Of a stretch of DNA of 64,000 bases, positions 53,773-61,963 are shown one piece after another. Every line of letters begins with the position of its first letter. Within the stretch, counting starts at the first letter, position 1. Position numbers and translations under genes: made by a program. Location of the stretch: NCBI GenBank assembly GCA_019694455.1, contig JAIBBY010000002.1, positions 155,809-219,808 on the forward strand, in the 5' to 3' direction. This stretch comes from Pirellulales bacterium (lineage in GTDB: Bacteria > Planctomycetota > Planctomycetia > Pirellulales > JAEUIK01). The notes below the pieces were generated by a model. That model was not told the DNA's origin and searched no databases. It saw only the letters and a program-made list of their open reading frames with translations.

Positions 53773-53976
53773 GTGCCTCAATCCGTGCTGGAAGCCATCA
53801 AGTCGGGCGTTTGGGACTATGAGCCCAACAAAATCAGCGCCGATCAATTCGTGCCTACCCGCGCCATGCCGGGCAGCGGTGAGAAACTAGAAATCCTCGC
53901 CGAACGTCTGCGGAGCGGAATGCCGCTTTGGCATCCCTCAGATCGGCTGTATCACGATGAGAAGGCGATTGATTAG
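53773..53976 (+). CDS. Small conserved-looking protein (67 residues)
   Basis: A 67-residue protein. It starts at GTG 53773, supported by AGGAG (53761-53765) seven bases before it. Residues include VLEAIKSGVWDYEP, MPGSGEKLEILAERLRSGMPLWHPSDR and a final YHDEKAID. The MPG..EKLE.LAER...G.PLWHPSDR pattern looks like a conserved planctomycete small protein; I state this from memory and cannot search. No signal peptide or membrane segment. The frame is open upstream to 53611 but lacks a better start. Function unknown. Confidence 0.7.
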   Translation: MPQSVLEAIKSGVWDYEPNKISADQFVPTRAMPGSGEKLEILAERLRSGMPLWHPSDRLYHDEKAID

Positions 53977-54071
53977 CGCACCCGCCGAACACGTGAGTGG
54001 ATCGTCGACAAGCAAACACCTGGGGCCACTGCCATCGTTTGAGAACCAGGTTGCCGGGTATTGGCAGAGCG

Positions 54072-55646
54072 CTAACGAGCGGCATCGCGAAACTTGAGCG
54101 CTCGGCCCGGTGGCGCCTCCTCGATCTCTGGCAGCGCGGCGCCTTGCTCAATGATCGGCCGCCCCGCCACTACAACATGCTCGACGCCGGCCGACAGGCG
54201 CTGCGGATCGGCATAGGTGGCCAGATCGGCGACGGTGGCCGGATCGAAGACCACCAGATCGGCAATGGCGCCATTGCGCAGCACGCCGCGCTGCGCCAGA
54301 CCGAACCGCTCGGCCGGAAAGCTGGTCATCTTGCGCACGGCCTCTTCCAAGGAGAATAGTCTGCGCTCGCGAACCATCCGGCCGAGCATGCGTGTTGCGG
54401 AACCGGCCACTCGGGGATGCACTACGCCATCAGGGAAATAGATGCCATCGCTGCCGAGCATCATCCGCGGATGCGCGAGAAACGGCTCCACCGCTTCGTC
54501 ACCCGAGACATGGAACACCATCAGCACGCAAAAGTTTTCGTCGATCAACAGGTCGGCCAGCGCGTCGCCCAACGACTTGCCGCTCGCGGCGACGTACGAC
54601 GCCAGGGTGGCGCCTTGCCACGATTGATTCTCGCGACTGCCGACCCAGGCGATGGTGAGCTGATTGAGATTCAGGCCGTAACCCTCCACGGCGCGAGCAA
54701 ATCGGTCGCGCACCAAGGGATCGGCCAGCCGCGTTGGCGCCGCCAAGGGACCGTCTTCCCACACCTCATACGGCAGCAGCATGCCCAATAGGCTCGACCC
54801 TGGCATATAGGGATAGATATCGAACGTCAGATCGACATCGCGCGCGGCGGGGGAGTCGATCAGGGTGAGAATCTCCTCGGTCTCTTGCGCGGTGGCCGCC
54901 TTGAGGTGCGAGATGTGCACACGCACACCGGCGCGGCGGCCAATTTCAATCGCCTCGCGCACTCCCCATACCGTTCCCCGCTTGTAGCGCACGTGCGTGA
55001 CATACACCCCTTCGTGGCGGGCCATCGCCTCGGCCACGCGGGCAATCTCGTCGGTCGAAGAAAAACATTGCGCGATATAGTCCAGCCCGGTCGACAGCCC
55101 GGCGGCGCCGGCGTCCATGGCGCGGCGCAGTTCTTCGCGCATCAAGTTGATTTGAATATCGTCGGCCGGGTCGCGCCGCCAACCGCAGGCCAGCACGCGC
55201 AAATTGGCGAAGGGGACGAGCGGAATCGTGTTCTGGGCGGTTCGCCCATCGAGCAGCGCCATGTAATCGGCGATCGAGCGCCAACCGCGATAATCGGCCG
55301 TGCGCAGGCCGTCGAGCGGACGCAAATAGTGAATCCAATCGCGCGCGGTCTCGGGCGTGAGCGGCGCGTAGGAAATGCCGTCGCTCATCAGCACTTCGCT
55401 GGTGAAGCCCTGGCTCGTCTTGGGCAACAGGTGCGGCGTCTTGAGCAACCACCCTTCATCGTGATTGTGAACATCGATGAACCCCGGCGCGACCACGCGC
55501 CCGGCCACGTCGATCACCCGCGCCGCGCCGGTGTCGATGGCGCCAATCTCCGCGATGCGATCGCCGGCGATGGCCACATCGGCGCGATAGCCCGGCCGAC
55601 CTGTGCCGTCGATCACTGTCGCGCCGCGATACAAAAGGTCGAACAC
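54072..55646 (-). CDS. N-acyl-D-amino-acid deacylase / D-aminoacylase-like amidohydrolase
   Basis: A 524-residue metal-dependent amidohydrolase. The N-terminal composite sandwich begins FDLLYRGATVIDGTGRPGYRADVAIAGDRI. The barrel follows with GRVVAPGFIDVHNHDEGWLL (HxH metal pair, here HNH), YIAQCFSSTDEI, HVRYKRGTVWGVREAIEIG, VHISHLKAA (His) and MLGSDGIYFPDG (catalytic Asp). These match D-aminoacylase and dihydroorotase-like N-acyl-D-amino acid deacylases. It removes acyl groups from D-amino acids or related ureides; the substrate is unknown. GTG 55646 lies two bases after the stop of the upstream membrane protein, so they form a pair. No signal peptide. Confidence 0.9.
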   Translation of the reverse strand: MFDLLYRGATVIDGTGRPGYRADVAIAGDRIAEIGAIDTGAARVIDVAGRVVAPGFIDVHNHDEGWLLKTPHLLPKTSQGFTSEVLMSDGISYAPLTPETARDWIHYLRPLDGLRTADYRGWRSIADYMALLDGRTAQNTIPLVPFANLRVLACGWRRDPADDIQINLMREELRRAMDAGAAGLSTGLDYIAQCFSSTDEIARVAEAMARHEGVYVTHVRYKRGTVWGVREAIEIGRRAGVRVHISHLKAATAQETEEILTLIDSPAARDVDLTFDIYPYMPGSSLLGMLLPYEVWEDGPLAAPTRLADPLVRDRFARAVEGYGLNLNQLTIAWVGSRENQSWQGATLASYVAASGKSLGDALADLLIDENFCVLMVFHVSGDEAVEPFLAHPRMMLGSDGIYFPDGVVHPRVAGSATRMLGRMVRERRLFSLEEAVRKMTSFPAERFGLAQRGVLRNGAIADLVVFDPATVADLATYADPQRLSAGVEHVVVAGRPIIEQGAALPEIEEAPPGRALKFRDAAR

Positions 55647-55648
55647 GT

Positions 55649-57778
55649 TTAAGCCAAAGCCTCGTGGGATGGCGCGTCGCGGCGCAGGGGTCGGGCCAGT
55701 TGGGCGGCAACGACCGCCAACGCGGCCAGCGACACACACGCGCCAACATAAAAGGCGGTGGGACGATACCACATGGTCACGACATGTCGACCTGCTGGCA
55801 CGCGGACGCCGCGAAATGCGTGATTCGCCTTGAGCAGCGGCGCGGCGCCGCCGTCAATGGCCGCGTGAACGCTGGTGGCATGCATATCGGCCACCACTAA
55901 GAGGCCCGGCGTCTCAGTTTCGACCTCGATCTCTAGCGACGAGGGGCTTGTCTCGCGCAAGGCCACCTGGGCCGGCTTAGTTGGCGCTGGGCCAATCTGC
56001 GGATCGGTGTCCACAATCGCCAAGCGTCGCGCGTCAAAATCGCCGGCATGGATCGCCTTCACGCGCTCGTGCGGCGAATCGATGCGCCGCGCGTCGTACA
56101 CCAGCCACGCGCGGGGGAGCGGATTGCGCACGCGATATAAGCGCACGGGATCGTCGCTCACCAGTTCCGCCGCGGCCAGCAGGTGCGCGGGCAGCGGCTC
56201 GACATCGCTGATGTGCGTGATCGCCGCTGCCTGCAAATAGCCCAGCGAGATGTTGCGGTCGGTTGCCAGCAGGTGCGTCATTTCGGCGGGTGTCACGGCG
56301 TCGAATTGATTTTTGATCGTGGCCACGCGCGCGCCGTGTAGCAGGTGATAGTTGGCGGCCAACGTCAAAAAGCTGTTGCGCAGCCGCTGCGGCGACCAAA
56401 AACGCTCGTCGTGTTCCGGGTCGGCGCCTTCGATCTGACCGTGCATCAGCGGCAACAATCGAAAATGCCCTTCTCGATGGGCCGCTGCCAAGATGGCCGG
56501 CGAGGCCGTTTGATCCCAGCCCGGCGGCGCCAGGCAATCGGCAAAGGTCGGGCTGGTCACCGCGAGCGCCGCCACCGCCGCGACGATGGATCGAATCGGC
56601 AGCGATCGCGACAAAACAGACAGCGCCATATCGGCCCCAAAAGCGATCAACACGCTGTACGCGAGTGTTGACACGAGCAAATACAAACTGGGCCAGCGAA
56701 ACCAGGAGAACACCGGCAGATAGTAAAAAATCCAGGCGACGGGCGTCGCGAAGGCCACCAGCAAGGTCAACAGCAGGAAGCCCCCCCAGAAAAGCGCCTC
56801 CGCGCGGTTGCGCCAAGCGAACAGGCCATACAACGCCAGCGCCGCTGCGGCCAGGTATCCCCAATAAAAGGCAGATAGCGCGGCGACGCCGCTTACGCCG
56901 ACCGTCATGAGTTGCGGCAGCGTTTCGACACGATTGTAATACACGGCCTCCCAAGACAGCGACTCGGACCGGTGCGAGTTCCAAAAAAATTGCAGCGTCG
57001 GCAGCAGCTGCACCATCGCCAATAGCGCCGGCAGGCCGAGCGCGATCATGCCGCCACGAAACAAGCTCTCCGGCTGCTTTCCAACTCGAAAGCAGAGATA
57101 GGCGGCCTCCAGCGAGAACGAGAAGAGTGAGCCGTTCGGAAAGCCGGCCAACAGCATGACTCCGTTGACCAGCGCACACCACCACAGCGCGCGCGGGTCG
57201 CCGGCCGCGTGGCGATCGATCAGCCACAGCGCTAGCGGCGCCCAGCACATGGTGGCGATGACGCCCGGAATAACGTGCAACGCCATGAGCGGCGCCGAGC
57301 CAAAATAGCCGCACGCGCCAATTGCCGATGCAAAAGGGGATGCGCCGCGACCGACCAAAAACACATACATCGTCAGACCGGCGATCAGGTAGTGCAGCGC
57401 CATCCAAATGTCGTGCATTTCTGGCGACGGCCACAGCACGTACAGCGCGAATAGCGGATAAGCGACGCCGGTTTGCCCATCGGAGAACAGCGGAAAACCG
57501 CACTCGGTGGCCGGCGTCCAAAACGGCCAATGCCCCGCGCGGATTTGCTCCGCCGCGTGCAGCCGGTTCGGCAGGTCGTTGAGCGCGATGTCGACCAGAT
57601 ACAGATTGCCCGGCAGCAGGAACAAGGGCCCCGCGAAGATCATCCAAACCAAAAACACAATCAACAGGGCCAGGCCATGCGCGGCGCGGGGGGCGCCGCC
57701 ATCATCGCGGCGCGGGGCGGCAAGGACGGTGTGACTTTGGGGGAATGTGCGGGTCGCAGCGAGTTGAGAGGGTGTCAT
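55649..57778 (-). CDS. YfhO-like multi-pass membrane protein
   Basis: A 709-residue membrane protein with about 12 helices in the first 430 residues, a large extracytoplasmic domain (about 430-665) and one last helix. After the first helix comes VDIALNDLPNRLHAAEQIRAGHWPFWTP. Then PLFSDGQTGVAYPLFALY follows, the pattern of YfhO and related GT-C-fold proteins that act on lipid-linked sugars. The C-terminal beta-rich part (GLLVVADMHATSVHAAIDGG, AFRGVRVPAGRHVVTMWYRP) is also YfhO-like. A role in glycosylating surface polymers or lipoproteins is inference. It diverges from the DegT gene, and its 5' end overlaps the longer opening of that gene. Confidence 0.87.
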   Translation of the reverse strand: MTPSQLAATRTFPQSHTVLAAPRRDDGGAPRAAHGLALLIVFLVWMIFAGPLFLLPGNLYLVDIALNDLPNRLHAAEQIRAGHWPFWTPATECGFPLFSDGQTGVAYPLFALYVLWPSPEMHDIWMALHYLIAGLTMYVFLVGRGASPFASAIGACGYFGSAPLMALHVIPGVIATMCWAPLALWLIDRHAAGDPRALWWCALVNGVMLLAGFPNGSLFSFSLEAAYLCFRVGKQPESLFRGGMIALGLPALLAMVQLLPTLQFFWNSHRSESLSWEAVYYNRVETLPQLMTVGVSGVAALSAFYWGYLAAAALALYGLFAWRNRAEALFWGGFLLLTLLVAFATPVAWIFYYLPVFSWFRWPSLYLLVSTLAYSVLIAFGADMALSVLSRSLPIRSIVAAVAALAVTSPTFADCLAPPGWDQTASPAILAAAHREGHFRLLPLMHGQIEGADPEHDERFWSPQRLRNSFLTLAANYHLLHGARVATIKNQFDAVTPAEMTHLLATDRNISLGYLQAAAITHISDVEPLPAHLLAAAELVSDDPVRLYRVRNPLPRAWLVYDARRIDSPHERVKAIHAGDFDARRLAIVDTDPQIGPAPTKPAQVALRETSPSSLEIEVETETPGLLVVADMHATSVHAAIDGGAAPLLKANHAFRGVRVPAGRHVVTMWYRPTAFYVGACVSLAALAVVAAQLARPLRRDAPSHEALA

Positions 57779-57922
57779 GCGGTGTCAGCGGCTCAAACGG
57801 GCTGGGGCGGATTCACGGTGGGTGGCGGACGCCCGTATTGTCCCTGGGGGCGATGCACCTAGATTCATCCAATCTGGCAGCCGATGCAAGCCTGCCACGC
57901 TGGTACGTCGCGCCGTGGCAAA

Positions 57923-57928
57923 TAGAAT
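57923..57928 (+). promoter_or_regulatory. Putative -10 box (TAGAAT) of the DegT gene, leaderless type
   Basis: TAGAAT ends five bases before ATG 57934 and no Shine-Dalgarno is present. It selects ATG 57934 in a frame open back to 57745. Confidence 0.45.
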
Positions 57929-57933
57929 GGCTG

Positions 57934-59130
57934 ATGGCTTGCGATTCCTCTCCTTCCCCCAATACCGTGTGGCCGATGACCGATTGCCAGGTGCCGATGG
58001 TCGATCTGCGTGCCCAGCATGATGAGCTGGCGCCACGGATCGAGGCCGCCATGCGCCGCGTCATTGCCAGCGGAAACTTCATTCTCGGCGAAGAGGTCGA
58101 AGCCTTTGAACGCGAGTTCGCGAGCTTCTGCGGCGCGCGATTCGCCATCGGCGTCAGCTCGGGCTTGGCCGCGCTCGAACTCGCGCTGGAAGCGGTCGGC
58201 GTCGGGCCGGGCGACGAGGTTATCACGGTGGCCAACACCTTTGTCGCCACCGCGCTGGCCATTCATCATCGCGGCGCCACGCCAGTGCTGGTGGATGTCG
58301 ACGAGCAGACCGCGCTAGTCGATCCGGCGCATCTGCTCGCGGCGATCACCGGGCGCACCAAGGCCATTCTGCCGGTGCATCTGTACGGACAAATGGCCGA
58401 CATGGAGGCGATTGGCGCCATCGCCCGCGCGCACGACTTGGCAGTGGTCGAAGACGCCTGCCAGGCGCACGGCGCCGCCTATCGCTCGGCGCGCGCGGGA
58501 ACGCTAGGCGACGCCGGCTGCTTTAGCTTCTACCCCACCAAGAATCTCGGCGCGCTGGGCGATGGCGGGCTAATCACCACCAGTTCGCCCGAGCTAGCCG
58601 AGCGGCTGCGGACCAGCCGCAACTACGGCCATAAGATCAAATACGTGAGCGAGATGGCTGGCCGCAACGAGCGGCTCGATCCGCTGCAGGCCGCCGTGCT
58701 GCGCGTGAAGCTGCAGCGCCTCGACGACTGGAACCACGCCCGCCGTCGCGCCGCCGCGCTGTACGACGAGTTGCTGCAATCGGCGCCGGTCGGCCGACCG
58801 GTGGCGCTGCCCGACCGCCAGCATGCGTGGCATTTGTATGTGATCCGCGCTGAGCGCCGCGATGAGTTGGCGGCACATTTGGCCGAGCACGGCATTGTGA
58901 CCGGCGTCCACTATCCCGTCCCGGTGCATCGTCAGCCGGCACTGGCCAGCTATCCCTTGGCGCGCCAATCATTCCCCGTGACCGAGCGGCTGGCGGGCGA
59001 GTCTCTTTCGCTGCCGATGCATCCGCATCTGACCGACGCGCAGATTCGGCGGGTTTGCGCGTCGATTGAGCAGTTCTACAGCCAGCGACCGCAGCGCCAG
59101 CGCGCCAGTCTGGCCGAGGTCAGGTCGTAA
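57934..59130 (+). CDS. DegT/DnrJ/EryC1/StrS family sugar aminotransferase
   Basis: A 398-residue PLP enzyme. VPMVDLRAQHDEL is the family N-terminus. ASGNFILGEEVEAFEREFASFCGARFAIGVSSGLAALELALEAVGVGPGDEVITVANTF is the PLP-phosphate and oxyanion region. VVEDACQAHGA has the PLP-binding Asp, and CFSFYPTKNLGALGDGG carries the Schiff-base Lys (K203). These enzymes transfer an amino group to keto-sugar nucleotides for surface glycans or antibiotics. ATG 57934 follows TAGAAT by five bases; ATG 57976 is an alternative starting MTDCQVPM. It converges with the GT9 gene, whose stop lies within its last 11 bases. Confidence 0.92.
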   Translation: MACDSSPSPNTVWPMTDCQVPMVDLRAQHDELAPRIEAAMRRVIASGNFILGEEVEAFEREFASFCGARFAIGVSSGLAALELALEAVGVGPGDEVITVANTFVATALAIHHRGATPVLVDVDEQTALVDPAHLLAAITGRTKAILPVHLYGQMADMEAIGAIARAHDLAVVEDACQAHGAAYRSARAGTLGDAGCFSFYPTKNLGALGDGGLITTSSPELAERLRTSRNYGHKIKYVSEMAGRNERLDPLQAAVLRVKLQRLDDWNHARRRAAALYDELLQSAPVGRPVALPDRQHAWHLYVIRAERRDELAAHLAEHGIVTGVHYPVPVHRQPALASYPLARQSFPVTERLAGESLSLPMHPHLTDAQIRRVCASIEQFYSQRPQRQRASLAEVRS

Positions 59131-60373
59131 CGCCCGGCGCCGCGCGCTCCGCGGCGCGCTGCGCGAGCAATTCTTCGATCGCCGCCATGACTTGCTCTAT
59201 GGTGATGACCCGTGTGCAAACAGGATCGCGACAGGGGGAGCGGCGGTGGTTGAAGGCGTTCAGGCACGGACTGCACGCCAACCCGGCCCAGAGCGCGCGG
59301 CTGCGCGGTGAAAGCGGCGCATAAAGCTGCGGCGTCTCTGGTCCAAAAATCGTGACAATCGCGATCTCGGTGAAGGCCGCCATATGCGCCGGCCCCGAGT
59401 CGCTGGTGACCAATAGGTCGGCCAGGGTGAACAGCGTGGCCAGGTCGCGGATCGTGGTGTCTCCGGCGAGCGACGTGGCCCGCTGCGGCGAAATCTCACG
59501 GGCTAGCGCCGCCGAAACCTCGCGCTCGCGCGGCAGACCGACTAGCGTCAGTCGGGCGTCTGGGTCGTCAGCCAACAGTCTCTGTCCCAGTTCCAAAAAC
59601 CTTTCGCGCGGCCATCGCCGCAGCGGCAACAGATCGAGCAGGTTGGGGTTGAGCACAAACAGCGGCATGCCGGCGCGCCAGCCGAACCGCTCGCTCAATA
59701 GCGTGGTCATTGAATTGATTTCCGCGTCGGTCGGCGCAAAGCGCGGCAATTGGTAACTGGCCAAGTCGACGCGCTCCTTCAAAATCACGTCGGCCGTGGC
59801 GGGGGCGTCGAGCGCTGCGACCAGACTCAAGAATTGCGCGCTGGCGTGCTGGTAGTAGTTCACGGCCACGCGATGCGTGAACAGGTCGCCGCGGTACAAC
59901 CCTTCGATCGTATAGCGGTGCAGTCCCGCGCGCGTCCGCGCGCCGGACAGGTAGGCCAATAGCGCCGACACGCGCGAAAACCCTTCCAGGTCGACGATGC
60001 AATCCACTCCCTCGCGGCGGCAGCGGCGCATGAAGCGCCAGACATCGGCCGCGAACGTGAACAGATTCTGATCGCGAATCGAAATCAAATTCTCCGGCGG
60101 AAAAAAGCCCGCCAGATCGTGCATTTCGCGATTCGTCTCAAGCATCAGGCAGAAGACGTTTGCCCGACCGACGCGAACGGCAGCCGACTCAAAGGCCGGC
60201 ATCGCCAGCGCAATGGCGCCCATCTCCGAGAGCTTGATGAACAAGATCTTGCGCGGCGCGGCGTCGGCGCGGCCTGCGCCCAACCAGTCGGCCACGCGCC
60301 GCCAGCGCGTGAGGCACCAGCATAAGACGATGCCGATCCAATAGTCCAGCGCGCGGCTCTGCTGTTCGTTCAT
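59120..60373 (-). CDS. Glycosyltransferase family 9 (heptosyltransferase-like)
   Basis: A 417-residue GT-B glycosyltransferase. RKILFIKLSEMGAIALAMPAFESA is the GT9 N-terminal strand and glycine loop (compare LIVRLSAIGDVL). VDCIVDLEGFSRVSALLAYLSGARTRAG matches the D-x-q...R..l..l...r..G segment. The C-terminal half has VGLPREREVS, DLLVTSDSGPAHMAA (the nucleotide-sugar DSG.mH motif) and IFGPETPQLYAPLS. GT9 members add heptoses to lipopolysaccharide. The neighbouring hldE gene makes ADP-heptose, so a heptosyltransferase is the best reading. ATG 60373 is chosen over GTG 60397. An initial helical segment of 30 residues is hydrophobic (IGIVLCWCLTRW). Confidence 0.9.
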   Translation of the reverse strand: MNEQQSRALDYWIGIVLCWCLTRWRRVADWLGAGRADAAPRKILFIKLSEMGAIALAMPAFESAAVRVGRANVFCLMLETNREMHDLAGFFPPENLISIRDQNLFTFAADVWRFMRRCRREGVDCIVDLEGFSRVSALLAYLSGARTRAGLHRYTIEGLYRGDLFTHRVAVNYYQHASAQFLSLVAALDAPATADVILKERVDLASYQLPRFAPTDAEINSMTTLLSERFGWRAGMPLFVLNPNLLDLLPLRRWPRERFLELGQRLLADDPDARLTLVGLPREREVSAALAREISPQRATSLAGDTTIRDLATLFTLADLLVTSDSGPAHMAAFTEIAIVTIFGPETPQLYAPLSPRSRALWAGLACSPCLNAFNHRRSPCRDPVCTRVITIEQVMAAIEELLAQRAAERAAPGVTT

Positions 60374-60416
60374 CGCAGGCGCCTTTGGTCGGGCCACGGT
60401 GCGCTGGTTGCGTCGA

Positions 60417-61895
60417 TCATGGGACGGGGCTGGCGATCTTGTGAATCAGGCTGGTGGTTGAAAAATCGCCCTGCATCGGCGTCAGGCGCACTTCTCCGCC
60501 ATAGGCCAGCACGATCTCGTGACCGACCACTTCGTGTACCGCATAGGCGGCGCTCTTGGCCAATATTTCGGGGCGTAGCTGCGCCACCAGCGCTGCCACG
60601 CTGGTGTCGTCGAAGATCACTACGTGGTCCACGCATTCCAGCGCCGCCAGCATATGGGCTCGGTTCGCCTCATCGAGCACGGGGCGGCCGGGGCCTTTCA
60701 ACTCGCGTACGCTGCGGTCGCTATTGACACCCACGACCAGGCAATCTCCCAGCGCTCGCGCGTCTTCGAGCGTCACGATATGCCCGGGATGCAAGAGGTC
60801 GAAGCAGCCGTTGGTCATCACGATTCTTTGGCCGGCCTGGCGGCGCCGCGCCAAGGCGTCTAGCAGGCGCGGCAACGGCAACACCTTTTGTCGGCTGCCG
60901 CGGTAGCCCAGCGATAGTTCGTCGATCAACTCCTGCCGGGCGATCGGCACGGCGCCGAGTCGTTCGACTTCCAATCCGCCGGCGACGTTGGCCAGTTCGA
61001 TCACGTCCGGATAGTCGAGTCCCGCCGCCAGTCCAAAGCCGATCGTCGCCAGCACCATGTCCCCCGCGCCGGTGATGTCGTACACCTGGCGCGGCCGCAC
61101 CGGAAACAATCCCTGTCGCCCATCTCGCCCGCGCCAGGCCATGCCATCGCGATCGAGCGTGACGATGGCGTTGTCGACGCCTTGATCCAGCAGAATCTGC
61201 GCGGCGGCAAGCGCCGCCTGGGGCGAGTCGATTGTTTGACCCGTGGCCAGCGCCGCTTCGAGCCGATTGGGCGTGATGCACTCGCAGCCGGCGTAACGGC
61301 CATAATCGCCGCCGCGCACCGGATCGGCGACGACGCGTTTGCCCAACTGGCGCGCCGCGTCGACCAGACGGGTGACCAGGCTGCCGGCGCAGGCGCCCTT
61401 GTTGTAGTCGCTGACCAGCACCAGATCGACATCGTCCAGTCGCTGGCAAGCGCGATCAGCGAGCGCCGCGCTTTGTGCGGCGGTCAGTGGCCGCGCTTCT
61501 TCGTAATCGACGCGCATCATCTGCTGAGGATGGCGGCTCTGCGCGCGGCCGAGCAGACGTTCTTTGACCGTGGTGGGGCGATCGTCGACCTCCACGAGTC
61601 GGTCGTCTCCGATGTTCAATTCGCGCAACAGCGCGCGAGCGGCCGCGCCATCGGCGTCTGGGGCCAGCACGGCGGCCAACTCCACTTCGGCGCCGAGCGC
61701 ACAGAGCATGGCGGCCACGCTGCCGGCGCCCCCTAACCGCGCCTCGCGATGATCCACCTTGAGTAGCGGAATCGGCGCCTCGGGGCTGATGCGCTCGACG
61801 TCGCCCCACAAATAACGATCGAGGATGACGTCGCCCACCACGAGCAAGCGTGGACGAAGCGGCTGATTCAGTAGCGCGGCGAGTGCGTGCGACAT
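60417..61895 (-). CDS. hldE: Bifunctional D-beta-D-heptose 7-phosphate kinase / 1-phosphate adenylyltransferase
   Basis: A 492-residue fusion. Residues about 14-335 form the PfkB-type heptose kinase (LLVVGDVILDRYLWGDVERISPEAPIPLLKV, GGAGSVAAML, VSDYNKGAC, DITGAGDMVLATIG with the catalytic Asp). Residues about 355-492 form the nucleotidyltransferase (MTNGCFDLLHPGHIVTLEDARALGD with the HxGH active site, VGVNSDRSVRELKG). Together they phosphorylate and adenylate heptose for ADP-heptose, the donor for LPS inner core. The ATG at 61895 is chosen because a TACAAT box overlaps the earlier ATG 61937. The GT9 gene lies 43 bases downstream, a likely LPS pair. Confidence 0.96.
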   Translation of the reverse strand: MSHALAALLNQPLRPRLLVVGDVILDRYLWGDVERISPEAPIPLLKVDHREARLGGAGSVAAMLCALGAEVELAAVLAPDADGAAARALLRELNIGDDRLVEVDDRPTTVKERLLGRAQSRHPQQMMRVDYEEARPLTAAQSAALADRACQRLDDVDLVLVSDYNKGACAGSLVTRLVDAARQLGKRVVADPVRGGDYGRYAGCECITPNRLEAALATGQTIDSPQAALAAAQILLDQGVDNAIVTLDRDGMAWRGRDGRQGLFPVRPRQVYDITGAGDMVLATIGFGLAAGLDYPDVIELANVAGGLEVERLGAVPIARQELIDELSLGYRGSRQKVLPLPRLLDALARRRQAGQRIVMTNGCFDLLHPGHIVTLEDARALGDCLVVGVNSDRSVRELKGPGRPVLDEANRAHMLAALECVDHVVIFDDTSVAALVAQLRPEILAKSAAYAVHEVVGHEIVLAYGGEVRLTPMQGDFSTTSLIHKIASPVP

Positions 61896-61935
61896 GCGGC
61901 CGGGTGATGGGCTATAACCGGGGTGCGACGCATCC

Positions 61936-61941
61936 ATTGTA
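61936..61941 (-). promoter_or_regulatory. Putative -10 box (TACAAT) of hldE
   Basis: TACAAT on the minus strand overlaps the in-frame ATG at 61937, which argues that translation starts at ATG 61895 instead. Confidence 0.4.
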
Positions 61942-61963
61942 ACTGACGGCCGGCGATCGGCCC

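Noticed and set aside
56034..57647. 537-codon minus-strand frame within the YfhO-like gene
   Set aside because: Same strand but a different frame of the membrane-protein gene, Arg-rich and without family features.
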